In this document: piece by piece, positions 1 through 12,946 of the stretch
How the letters are laid out: each line of letters opens with the position of its first letter
How positions within the stretch are numbered: the stretch's first letter is position 1
Source: Protostelium mycophagum
Taxonomy: Eukaryota; Evosea; Variosea; Protosteliida; Protosteliaceae
Assembly: GCA_002081555.1 (NCBI GenBank)
Contig: MZNV01002964.1
Span: 1 to 39,358, forward strand
Length of the DNA stretch: 39,358 bases
Reading direction: 5' to 3'
Position numbers and translations under genes: made by a program
The notes under the pieces: model-generated
The model's database searches: none
Told to the model about the DNA's origin: nothing
What the model saw: the letters and a program-made list of their open reading frames with translations, nothing else

Positions 1-2775
<2,775 letters not shown>

Positions 2776-2982
2776 GGCTGCAATTGTAAAATTGATTGCT
2801 CAGTTGCAGAGCGGACCCAAGAAAATATGATCGGTGTTGTTGCATGCAACAAAAAAATGAAACACATTCGTCGACAATTTCTCAGTCGACATTTGATTAT
2901 ATCAAGAATGCCGACGATAAATCGTGTTTCTGCGAAATGTTCCCGCGCAATCGAGGTCGCGAAAGATTACCAGCATGATCTG

Positions 2983-5203
2983 ATGGTGAAGCTCACTCCA
3001 GAATACATAAAACAACATCATATAGAACAACAATTGGAGAGAAAAGAATATGATCCTCGGCATGTTGTAGAGATCGAGGTTCGAAATAAGGACGTCGCCA
3101 AGATTGAGAACCTATCAACTGTGAGTTTAACCTCCATCATCTCCATTCCAAACCTGTATCAGCTTAATTCGTCTCCATGTGGCGATGCCGTCGAAAAATG
3201 CATTCAAATGACCGACCGTAGTTCACGCATCTGCGAAGCCTCGACCTCTCCTACAATCCTATAAAAAAGATTGAGAACTTGGCTTTTGAATATCTGACAG
3301 ACCTGCGTTTGTACAGTTGTGAGCTGACTAAGATTGAGGGTCTGGAAGGGTAAGACGCTATTTTTAGATCAATGTACTGACTCCCGCAGGATCAAAAGAT
3401 TGATGACGATTTACTTGCACAATAACGAGATAAAAATTTTGGAGGGATTTGGGAAGAATCCTCAGCTGGCAGAAATTTTCTTGCAGAATAATGAGATTGA
3501 AAAGATTGAGAATATTTCAAACTTGAAGAAACTGACATTTTTGGACCTGAGTAACAATAGAATAACAAAAATCGAGGTGATATCTTTAGAATTACAAATT
3601 AAAGTGGAACAATTTTATTTTTATATTTAGAAAATATGCATTTTGCATTTTGTGAGAAGAAAAATTACCTTTCGAAGGATTTAAAAATTCAGGGTTTAGA
3701 AGGATGTATAGAGCTTTCAGAACTTCAATTGAATAATAACCAAGTCCAACATATCGAGGGAATAGAGAAGATAAAGTTGAAGGAATTACAACTGAAAGAC
3801 AACAATATCACAACAATACAGAACATAAAGACAAAATCTTTAGAGGTGACCCGAATCATTTGCAAGACACAACCTCACTGTCGATAGGTTCTGCAACTGT
3901 CTTCGAATCTGATAGAATCTTTAACCACGTTAAATCCCCTGCAATGTCTCTTAGAACTCCACATCAGAGGTGATCTCCTTATGTCCGTTTCCAATTAATC
4001 ATCTTTAGACAATCGCCTCACAAGTATCTCATGTCTTTCCGAAAAACTTCCAAACTTGGAGGTGTTAGACGTCGCAAACAACTTGATCGAGGATCAGCAA
4101 GAGTTTTACAGTCTTCATTCGCTCTCAAGACTTGAAGAACTGTACATCTTGGGCAACCCTGCCGCTCAGAAGAATCCAGAGTGAGCCCAGAAATATTGCT
4201 GTTTCCATGGCGATCGATAATCGAAAGGCGCGGGATGCGTCCCTTGTTACGCATCCTCCGACGATTGGAAGCCGTGTCAAAAATTGACATTTGTCAGGTG
4301 TAGATCCACACTGCTCGAAAAAATTCCATCCTTGAGGTTGTTGGATGGATTGTCCTTTACAGAGATTGAGGCTGAGACTCTTGAAATCACAGCAGGTGGA
4401 CCAACCATGTTGTCATATTTTGATAATCTTAGAAAACGAGATTTTATCAGAGGACGACGTCATCAATTCACCTCGTTCTCCTCTGACGTCATCTACAACA
4501 ACACCCCGACCACCCACCGCCTCTCGCCCCTCCTCTGCCCGCCCATCTACAGCGAGTCGACCCGGCACTTCGTCAGGAAATCGCCCAGGTTCTGCGGTCA
4601 GCAACATCTCTGGGAGGCCGCTCATGAGGCCAATGTCAGCCACAGGTGAGGCCATCATTCCCAAGAAGAAGCACGGCGTAATCATCAAAATCGAACCCCC
4701 ATACCGGAAGATATTTAAAATTATTTAAATCGTTTAATTTGACAGCTCCTGTCATTGCACCCCAACTGACCGCGATGGTTCTTGCTGGACAAATAGAAGC
4801 TGTACAGCTGCAACTCAATAGAGATTATCAGAAGATACAACAAGACATAAAGAGTACCAAGAGATACATTGCTGATGTCATCGACGCAAAGAAGAGAGGA
4901 GCCCCTATTGAGGATATCCAAAAGCAAACCAGCCCTCCCTCATCTGACAGAACACCCGTTCAGGCGAAACATGAAATACAAGACGGAACGGAAAAACCTC
5001 AAGAGGAGAGACCCCAGGACCGTGTACAAGAAAAGGCGGGAAAGTTGAAACCGCTTGGGTCGCCGAGGAAGGTGACCCCAACCAAATCCCCACGAGAAGA
5101 GAAGCTTATGACGTCATCACCCCTTCCCAGCCTCACTCCCTCGAAGCCGTCGTCGCCTGGAAATCACTTTTCCAAAAAAACCCTTTCGAACATAAAGAGG
5201 TGA
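2983..5203 (+). CDS. SDS22-type leucine-rich repeat protein with coiled, Pro/Ser-rich tail
   Basis: A multi-exon gene divergent from ADCS. The chosen start is the ATG giving MVKLTPEYIKQHHIEQQLE; an upstream ATG at 2774 overlaps the ADCS start codon and would need an extra exon. About eight to nine 22-residue repeats of the SDS22 kind follow: LRSLDLSYNPIKKIENLAF, LAEIFLQNNEIEKIENI, LTFLDLSNNRITKIE, LSELQLNNNQVQHIEGI, LKELQLKDNNITTIQNI, and LEELYILGNPAAQKNP with a C-capping segment (LLEKIPSLRLLDG near 4320-4350). Then comes a Ser/Pro/Arg-rich linker (ASRPSSARPSTASRPGTSSG near 4530-4590), a helical stretch (LQLNRDYQKIQQDIKSTKRY) and a lysine/proline-rich end. Such proteins often act in axonemes, centrosomes or with PP1; nothing here decides which. 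Introns lie near 3122-3170, 3350-3390, 3576-3692, 3846-3890, 4183-4295 and others. Confidence 0.8.
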
Positions 5204-5395
5204 CTTTTGTGTTATTTTGACACTTACCTGTCAATCTCCTTTCGATGGAGGGCACCCCTGTCATATCTATCTCCCAATTGTTGGAGGGTAGGGGTCACCT
5301 TAGAGACAGCGGTCTCGTGGTAGAATGAACATAAATTCGAGGTCCTCCTTCCTCTGGCCACACAGCACCCAATTTCCTTATACACAACCTTCCAA

Positions 5396-6615
5396 ATGGA
5401 CACCCTCTTTGAGAACTTGGACTTCGCCGCAGTTGCTGAAAGCTTCGACTTCAAGAGCAGTGGAAGCGCTGCTCCTGGTAACGGCAGTCTCTCCACTGAC
5501 GGTGGTTACGACTCATCATACAGCAGCTCATATGATTCTGCATATGATTCCAACTACGACTCCAACTACGAGTCGAACTACGACAGTAATCTCGACTATA
5601 GCGACGCAGAGAACAGTGGCTACGACAGCCAAACCTCTTACGATGATCTCCTTGGGCTCAACTCATTTTCCAATCCTCTGAAGAGACATCATGGTTCAAT
5701 GGACGGTCACGCGAAGAGACCCAGACTCAATTCCATTTGCGAAGAGCCAGAAGAAAATCAGATCCAGCCAGCAGGCAGTTTTGAGACTCAGCCCAAGATG
5801 ACGCTCTCATCTTCTTTCAACGACGATGCCTTCCAGATTGACGCTTTCCTCATGGCCAACTTTCCTCAAAACGGACCCACCATCAGAAGACCAGATCAAC
5901 AGGCAGGAGCGAGCAGCATGGTACAACCGGCTTCTTTTGGAGAGCAGCTGTGTTCCAACACCGCCTTCGCCGACGCGATGAGACAAGCATCTACCCCTCG
6001 TGCTCCCCAACCACGCGGTGCCCCTCGCAAGAATCAATCTGCCTCTAATAAGGCGCCGGTGTCTTGTCCAGACAATCCAACCAACCTCTTTGAGTTAAAG
6101 ACACCCTTACGTCCTAAGCAGAGAAAGTCTTACGAGCACGAGAACCGATACCTCAATCCCAACCCAGTCATAGGCATCAAAGACATTCACAAAGACAGAC
6201 CAGAACTTCGAATCACATCAGGGATCGTCTCGGTCGAGCTCGTGGACGGTAATGGAGACAGCTTACAATCAGACCGACAGAGACTACTGGGCAGCTCATC
6301 TCAAGGAGCCCTTCACCTCCTCTTAAACCCATACAACCTCTCATCGACTCGATTCCAGCTGAAGGTGATGACCCTTTTCATTTATTTTATTTTTTATTTT
6401 TTATTTTTGGAATATTTATTTACTGGTTCTAGATCTTCGAAAATTCAAGAGGGCTTGCTTACCGCCTGAAATTCCACGTCGTCTACGTCTTAGAAGATAA
6501 ATCAACCGTGACAGAGACAGTCTTGTCCAACACATTCCAAGTAGAGTCTAACAAGAAGAAGAGCAGAAGAGGGAGACCACAACAACAACCATCATATAAC
6601 GAGAACTTCCAATAG
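5396..6615 (+). CDS. Putative transcription factor with a CudA-like DNA-binding region
   Basis: Two exons, 5396-6364 and 6433-6615, joined in phase 0, giving 383 residues; the 68-bp intron is very T-rich. The N-terminus (MDTLFENLDFAAVAESFDF) is acidic and aromatic, as in activation domains. It is followed by a run of Tyr-Asp-Ser repeats (residues about 40-80, units such as YDSNYDSNYESNYDSN), then a basic KRPRLNS patch suggesting a nuclear signal. The C-terminal 150 residues are well structured: ENRYLNPNPVIGIKDI, RITSGIVSVELVDGNG, LHLLLNPYNLSSTRFQLKIF, ENSRGLAYRLKFHVVYVLED, and a basic end KKKSRRGRPQQQ. This pattern recalls the DNA-binding core of Dictyostelium CudA, an amoebozoan regulator family related in fold to STAT/Rel-type domains. 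The assignment is from memory of the family and not proven. No close operon-like partner. Confidence 0.55.
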
Positions 6616-7141
6616 CGAGATGTATAATATAAATATAATTATGAGTTTGGTTCTTTAATGGTTTTTGCAGAAATAATTATTTTAGACTTTAGATTTCACC
6701 CATTATTCTTGTTAACATTAATTTTCTATGGTAGCCAACTGAATCAATCTCTTTCTCCCCATGTTGTTGCTGTTTGTAATGTCTTCGCGAAAAATGTGAT
6801 CAGATCACATCACGCCAAGTTTTTACGTAAAGTGAAGATTGCGCGTCCTCTGACATTTTCCTTTGGTGCGTAAACACAACGCAAAAAGAAAAGTTCAGCC
6901 GGAATTCTTTGGCAGATTGACACCTTGACAAAAACATCGTCTGTCTGACAGACAAAGTCTAAAACATTCCATTAAAACAGAAGAACATCATCTGCATGTT
7001 TTGCATGGATCTCCGTTGGCCTTGACGAGGTGTTGGTTTTGTTGACAGTTCCTACTCCGAAAATGTTCCAAAATCCTCCGCGGAGAATAACAGTGAATTC
7101 ACTCTCTCCCTCAAAAAGACTTGAACAGCACTCCCAATAAG
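6616..7141. other. Intergenic, no gene seen
   Basis: This spacer of about 525 bp lies between two same-strand genes and holds the 3' end of the upstream gene (A/T-rich TATAATATAAATATAATTA just after the stop) and the promoter of the dehydrogenase. A hairpin-capable TGTGATCAGATCACA lies near 6795-6810. I find no coding stretch with family resemblance. Confidence 0.5.
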
Positions 7142-8499
7142 ATGCAAAGAACCTTCTCCGATTTTATCAAAGCCGTGAGCTTCTTCATCTACTGTCGCAA
7201 CAGTTCACGTGAAACTGATATCTTCCAGCAATACACTTCTCTCCCTCTATATTGGAGAGACCTGTCAGGTCAAACCGTCGTAGTGACTGGATCAAACGTT
7301 GGTCTTGGTATTGAAGCTGCAAAACACCTGAGTACCATGAAACCAGAACGCCTCATTCTGGCGTGCCGAGACGTCGGAAAAGCAGAGGTGCCACTCCATC
7401 ACTTGCAAGATTAAAATATACAGAAAGCGAAGGAGGAGATCTTAAATCATGGATTCTTGAGTGCCGAGGCGGTAGAGGTGTGGAAATTGGACTTGTCCAG
7501 CTTTGAATCCGTCTTGAGTTTTGGTGAAAGGTTCGAGGTGAATGATTTGATTAATTTTGTATTTTCTGGTGTTGAATGTACAAAGGCATCCGGCTATAAA
7601 TGCCATATACTCTTGTCTAATGCGGGTGTTGCAACAGTCGAATGGCAGTTCACTGAGGACGGGCACGAACTTAGGTATTTGGAATGATTTCATGTACTCG
7701 CTAAGTCGAACAGTGTGCAAGTCAATCACCTCTCTAATCTGTTGCTGATACACTCTCTTCTTCCCGCGATGAAACGGTCAGTAGGACTTGTTGAACCACG
7801 AATCATCGTGGTGGCTTCTGAAGGTGAGTCATACAAACATTTTAATTCAGTTTCTGATGATGAGACAGCCCACCACTTTACACAATTTAAAGAAGGTGAT
7901 TTTGCTGATCCTATCGCTGCACTGAACGATAAGACGCGCACAAATATGGCAGAAAGGTGAGTTTATCTCGAACATCTCGCCCTGACCGGTGTGTTAGATA
8001 CTCAGTGTCAAAATTATTCAACGTGTACATGACACGTCATCTGGGTCCTAAACTCGCAAAAGAAGGGATTTCTATTCACTGCCTCAACCCGGGATTTTGT
8101 CACAGCGAATTGTTTCGAAGTGCGAAGGGTATATGTTATGTCGAAGTTAAACATCTGAGATGTACAGGATTGGCTGCCATCCGATTTGCAATCGCCAAAT
8201 TTCTTCTTGCAAGAACAACGGAGGTACATATAATCCAAAACCAAAGCGAGAAACTTAAATGCACAGGTTGGAAGCCGAACCCTTGTCCACGCATCTATAC
8301 ATGAGGAGCTGCTGCTGAAGAATGGTCCTGGTGGAAGATATTGGTCAGAGTGCAGAGAGCAAGCGTAAGGCTTTTCTTTAAGATAGTTTTTGACAAGAAT
8401 AGACCGTCTATAAGGGCACTCAACAAAGAAGCTGAACAGAGGGTGATGGATGAGAGTTACAATATATTGCGAAAAGTAGCCCCAAAGATAGCCTTTTGA
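7142..8499 (+). CDS. Short-chain dehydrogenase/reductase (retinol-dehydrogenase/protochlorophyllide-reductase-like SDR)
   Basis: An NAD(P)-dependent oxidoreductase. After MQRTFSDFIKAVSFFIY comes the Rossmann motif TGSNVGLGIEAAKHLS (TGxxxGxG), then LILACRD, LLSNAGV (NAG motif), VNHLSNLLLIHSLLPAM, IIVVASE, and the catalytic YSVSKLFNVYM (YxxxK), followed by ISIHCLNPGFCHSEL (PG motif). The exons are split by introns near 7387-7422, 7538-7588, 7672-7700, 7958-7998, 8129-8160, 8225-8266 and 8366-8382. The C-terminus, ending NILRKVAPKIAF, is the usual extra helix of long-chain/retinol-type members. An AATAAA follows 18 bases after the stop. The ATG at 7142 is preferred because upstream in-frame sequence has no ATG. 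The substrate cannot be told from sequence. Confidence 0.88.
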
Positions 8500-9323
8500 T
8501 GTGAAAGCATTTTAATTGAAATAAAAAACATTTCGAAATTCAACCAAAGAACGACTCTTTATCTGATGGGCGGTATTTGTGAAATGTGATTGCTAAGATT
8601 GCTCAAGCTGTCTTCAAAGGTAACTAATAATATAGAATTGAACGCTGGCCACGGTTTAAGACGTCATCTGGACTCTCAACTTCAAGGCACTCTTCCCTGA
8701 TGAGGGTTGCTCACTTAAGTGAATCTTGAAGCCATTCTGTATAGAATACCAAAATAATTACCGAGGTATTTATTTCGGTAGATTGCAATACTAACAACAT
8801 CACCATTGATACACGTAAGGTATTTACACATCAGTGTAGATGTACTATTTATTTCGGTTGGTCTGAGTAATTTTGGTAGTAACAGAAACTACTGAAAGTG
8901 CACTATTTTTCAGTATTCTACATTCTGGATAAATATTACAGACACTTTGTTGACCATCAACATTGGATCAAATGAAGAGTTACAGACTCATAATTTCATT
9001 CAATATAAAAATGAAACAAAAAATGATTGAATTCTAACAGACAAAGACTGGTCAAGCTGAATTGAACAATAAGAAAGCGCGCGCTTCCAGCTTGCAGAAA
9101 ACAAACCATGTTCCAAATCCTTGTAACAATGCTTTTTTGTCTTGGCTTGCTGTCGGGGTGTTCTCCATCACATTTCATTGAAATGAGAGTCTCATTCTCT
9201 AACACCCGCGAAATCAATCAACACGCGACTTTTCGCAAAAATCTTAGCAGATTCCACACAAATACCGTCTCTGCTTTGGACACCTCACTCTCATAATCAC
9301 ACAACACGAACAGAACAACGAAC
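8500..9323. other. Long intergenic region, no convincing gene
   Basis: About 820 bp, A/T-rich. It holds the polyadenylation signal of the dehydrogenase (AATAAA near 8519), two related patches containing ATTTATTTCGGT (near 8768 and 8849), and a perfect palindrome AAGCGCGCGCTT at 9075-9086. A 62-codon reading frame at 9108-9296 starts with a hydrophobic run (ILVTMLFCLGLLSG) and ends just before the next gene. It could be a small secreted peptide but equally well 5' leader sequence; I do not call it a gene. Confidence 0.4.
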
Positions 9324-9581
9324 ATGTCTCACCTTCTTAACAACTTGATGGGTAACAACCACCACAACCACTGCCATGGAGGTATGCCCGTCCAGCCAAT
9401 GATGCAACAGCCAGTCGGATACGCTCAGCCAGTTGGATACGCTCAACCCGTTTATGCTCAGCCCGCATACACCCAGCCAGCATATGGACAGTCTGCTCCT
9501 TATGGATACCCTGCACCTGGACCTATGATGAATGGAGGTTACGGCCACCACCACGACCACCACCACCATCACCACTGCTGA
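9324..9581 (+). CDS. Small His/Pro/Tyr/Gln-rich protein
   Basis: An intronless 85-residue protein. It begins MSHLLNNLMGNNHHNHCHGG, continues with degenerate five- to seven-residue repeats of the type QPVGYA / QPAYTQ / QPAYGQ, then PYGYPAPGPMMNGGYGHH, and ends in a histidine cluster closed by a cysteine. The composition, repeated Pro-Tyr units and metal-binding-type His clusters, resembles low-complexity calcium- or metal-binding, annexin-VII-tail-like or adhesive peptides. No enzyme motif is present. The coding strand is chosen because the opposite frame is only a Val/Ser-rich shadow of the repeats. Family unknown; that it is a real gene is fairly likely because the frame is clean and repeat codons are conserved. 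Confidence 0.6.
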   Translation: MSHLLNNLMGNNHHNHCHGGMPVQPMMQQPVGYAQPVGYAQPVYAQPAYTQPAYGQSAPYGYPAPGPMMNGGYGHHHDHHHHHHC

Positions 9582-9696
9582 ATTTCATAAAGAACTGCTG
9601 TTGATTTGAATGTGATTTCGCCACTTTTCCCGCGCTTTTTTGAAATTCGAAGAAAACAAATTTTAGGCGGCAGCGCATCGAAACTCTCTCAAGAAC

Positions 9697-12600
9697 ATGT
9701 TTTGGTTGGAGATCGACATCGAACATAACGGAGGCAAACACCGCATAGAGGGTGAAAATCTCCACATACTGTGACACCAAGATCTTACTTGTATCGGCAG
9801 GAGAGCCAGCAGATTTCGCTTCTTGCCCACGTGCAAAGCCTGCGACAGACGAGTCTGGAAATATTAAAGAGGATGCAATCCAGAACATCCCCATCGGAAC
9901 TCTGGGATGGTGGTTCATGTAAATCCTTTGATATTATAGAACCTTTCGATCACGCTGACACTCTCTCAGATTAAGAAGAGATGAAGACCTAACCAAACCT
10001 CTTGAGGTCAAGAGTTTGTCGAATGATGGTGATTCGAGATCACATTCCAGAAGATTCCCTGCAGAGGGGAAGATCGGTCTGAGACTTGTTCACGATGAAA
10101 ATGATGAGCGCAATACAGAAGAGAAGGTACGATCGGACCCATTCAATCCTGAATGTTCTGATGTCTCGAATAGAATGAGTTGATCTCTCCCTTTAAGGCC
10201 GCAAAATTAACGAAGAAGACCAGAGGAGGTGATTGGATGTTCTTTTGCACGACAAAAATGCAATGCATTGAAATCACACCCAAAATGTTTACTTATACCA
10301 GGAAAAGCAAAGAAAACAGAACAACTGGAATTTGCTCGCCTGACGGACGGTCAGACCTCTTGTTTCGAGGTGAACTTCACAGCACATGCCTCATAGCACA
10401 GATTAATCTATGCACACGCGTGCGGCTCTGCCGCAGTTCGTCGGTAGCTTATGAGGGACCACCAGGTTCAAGTTTTCCGCGATTTTTGTGGCCAAACAGA
10501 ACATCTACAATCGCATTGTAGTTGTCGAACACGCGATGAAATTTCATTGAAATTTCACAGATTGGACCTGCTTCCTTCCAGATGGACCCGAAATCTTACG
10601 CAAAGTCGGGCAGAGGCGTTTATCACCTGGAAAAAAGACTTGATGAGTCTTCCGGTGCTTCTGAGGTGATTTATTTCATAATCCCTCAATACCCATGGGT
10701 ATTTCCATCTACAACTGCAACTACAACGAAAAAAATCTTTTTTTTATTTCAACTTGGAATTTTTCGCGAAAAAATTTTTTGGACATCTTGAAAAATGAGA
10801 GTTATTTTTAATTTTAGTATATTTGCAATTATTTTTTTATTTTTTCAAGGTTCGTGACAGAGTTTTATTACGCATCCAAAACCATCAACTCGTATGTGCC
10901 AGGATCTTTGTGCCTCTCGAACAGCTCCCCCACTCGGTAAGTTAACGTGAATCTTTCCGTTACTTACGGTAATATCCAGTGGCGCGAGAGAGTCTTGGAG
11001 GAAGCCGAAGCCGAAAAAACGAAGAGAACTTTTGACAAAATTAAATCAATTATTCAGCCGAATAATCTTTCCGTTGAAGAATTAAGGCGGGAACTTTCCC
11101 TGAGAGGTATTACATCGTTGTAGATGACCATTAAAAAATCTTCACTTTGCGCGCAACGCCACAGAATGTCGACAGTGGGGTTGTCGACAAGGATATTTCT
11201 GATGTACACTCAGATATGTCGACAAAGGGAAGAAAGGACGAATTGATAGAGAGGTTGGAGTCCGCATTGCGTGGTGATGATGACGCGTCAGAAAAAAGTC
11301 AAGATGCCGCAGAAAATTCTGAGAAAAGTAAGAAGAAGAGCACCAAGAGGACAACCAAATCGGGCACAAAGAGAAAGAATGGTGACGCTCTACAATGATG
11401 TAGATGTACTGAGATAGTTCAGATCAAATAGATCCCGTTGTAGACGAAGAATCCAACGGAGTTTCTGAACAGGTAAATTTTCACCAAAAAAATAAAGTAT
11501 TATTTTGGCATTTTTGTTGGTGCTAGATCTAACAACTACAGCCTGCTGAGGTCGCCCCCACCCCAAAAAAATGTCGAGTTGTAGAGAGCTTCGAGGAATG
11601 GAGAGTCCGACAAGATCTTTTGGCCCAAGGTAAAGAGGTTGAAGAACCGAAATTGGACGAACAGATCCAACTGCAAGACATCCCCACTCCGCCAAGTTCG
11701 CAAGAGGCATCTCCAGCTGTGGAGATCAAGGTGAGTTTTGCTTCAAGTAATAGGTCTTCATTAGTTTCCAAAGTACTTTTGCGTGCGGCTTCGCCAAAAA
11801 CCAGCGGAAAACACTCAAAACACATAAAAAATACGCTGTATCAACAATATAATCACTCTGCCACTTGATTGGAATCGATCGGCATCTAATCAATGTTTTC
11901 CAATATTAAATTTGTACAGATTGCGACCCCCCCTCAGACCCCTCCCACCCCCAAAAACGACATCTACAACTGTGTAAGAGAAGCCAAAAGTGCGAAGCAC
12001 CGCAGGGATATCGCTCTAGCCGCAAAAGCTACCACCTCTTATTTATCTCCACTTCCCACAAAGACATTCGCATCTGTCACACCTGGTCTCCGCGTGTCAC
12101 TGTCAGGTGATTTTGACACAATTTTGACACATGAGGTGTCGAAAATTCTGAGCGTTGTAGATTCACTGTCGCATTTGAATGCGCAACAACTGATCATGTT
12201 GATGGAGTCCCTTATAGACGAAAGGCCAGGATTAAAGAGTGACATCCTACATAAGGCCAAACAAATCGTGAGTGTTTGTATACTGACACGAATATTCATG
12301 GAGATCTCAGGCTGCCCAGCCACCAGTCACAAAGTCTGTCGTTGTAGAGGAGATTGTAGTTGGTGAGCGACTTTTATGATGTTTCGCAAATATAAAACAC
12401 ACTTGGTTTGTTGTACTGACATACCAGAAGCAGAGCAGAAGGAGGTGGTCGACAAGGACAAGGACATCGTCGTTTCAACACCTCAATCCACGAGACCTCT
12501 TAAGCTCAACGAGACTCCCTGTGGTAAACAGTCATTGTTTTGTCGCTTGAAAGTGATTTTAATCTTGCAAACCGCAAGATACATTTTCGAAGACTTTGTG

Positions 12601-12900
12601 ACATTATACAGAGGCCACACCGCTGAGAACAATCACAGAGAACAACATCAACATGTCTTCTAAACGTCAGGCCAGAACACCCGCCAAAACACCCACCTCC
12701 ACCCCCCTACGCTCCAAGGTATGCGTGTATACCCGTGTTCATGGAACAATGACGTCATCTAACATACATTCAGAAGGCAGATAAAGAGGCACCTTTCTCC
12801 AGGCTTGCTTTCACCATTCCAACATTAAAGGTATCGCTTCATCAAGAACATCATGATCTAATCGTTGTAGAAGCCAAAAGTTATCGAAGCACAGGAATGA
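9697..12900 (+). CDS. SAP-domain nuclear protein, multi-exon, function unknown
   Basis: The model starts with MFWLEIDIEHNGGKHRIEG and runs through about 15 exons to KPKVIEAQE and a stop at 12898-12900. The central part reads NIYNRI-IGPASFQMDPKSYA, YHLEKRLDESSGASE and VLLRIQNHQLVCARIFVPL, followed by a SAP motif split by an intron: NLSVEELRRELSLR joined to DMSTKGRKDELIERLESAL. SAP motifs bind DNA and are usual in chromatin or RNA-processing proteins. After it come Lys/Ser-rich nuclear-signal-like stretches, PPSSQ/PPQTPPTPK linkers, and a helical region (LSHLNAQQLIMLMESLIDE near 12170-12230) faintly like the Cut8/Sts1 proteasome tether. A final basic Thr/Pro tail includes RQARTPAKTPTSTPLRSK. 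Several exons end on or contain GTTGTAGA, including the last acceptor. One gene is preferred over two because phases join without stops; the 10350-10580 exons are least certain. Confidence 0.6.
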
Positions 12901-12946
12901 AATTAAATAAATGGAAACACTAACCTTGCCCTTGACACCTTTATTT

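Noticed and set aside
4413-4688. Minus-strand frame of 91 codons over the LRR gene tail
   Set aside because: Shadow of the Ser/Pro/Arg low-complexity linker of the plus-strand gene.
9108-9296. 62-codon plus-strand frame with hydrophobic start
   Set aside because: No repeat, cysteine pattern or homology, and it ends just upstream of the next ATG; could be 5' leader.
9297-9575. Minus-strand frame over the His-rich gene
   Set aside because: Val-rich shadow of CAC/CAT and CAG codons; the plus frame has organised repeats.
9523-9918. Minus-strand frame of 131 codons with hydrophobic parts
   Set aside because: Overlaps the first two exons of the plus-strand SAP gene, whose frames join at GT..AG sites; no motif in the minus frame.
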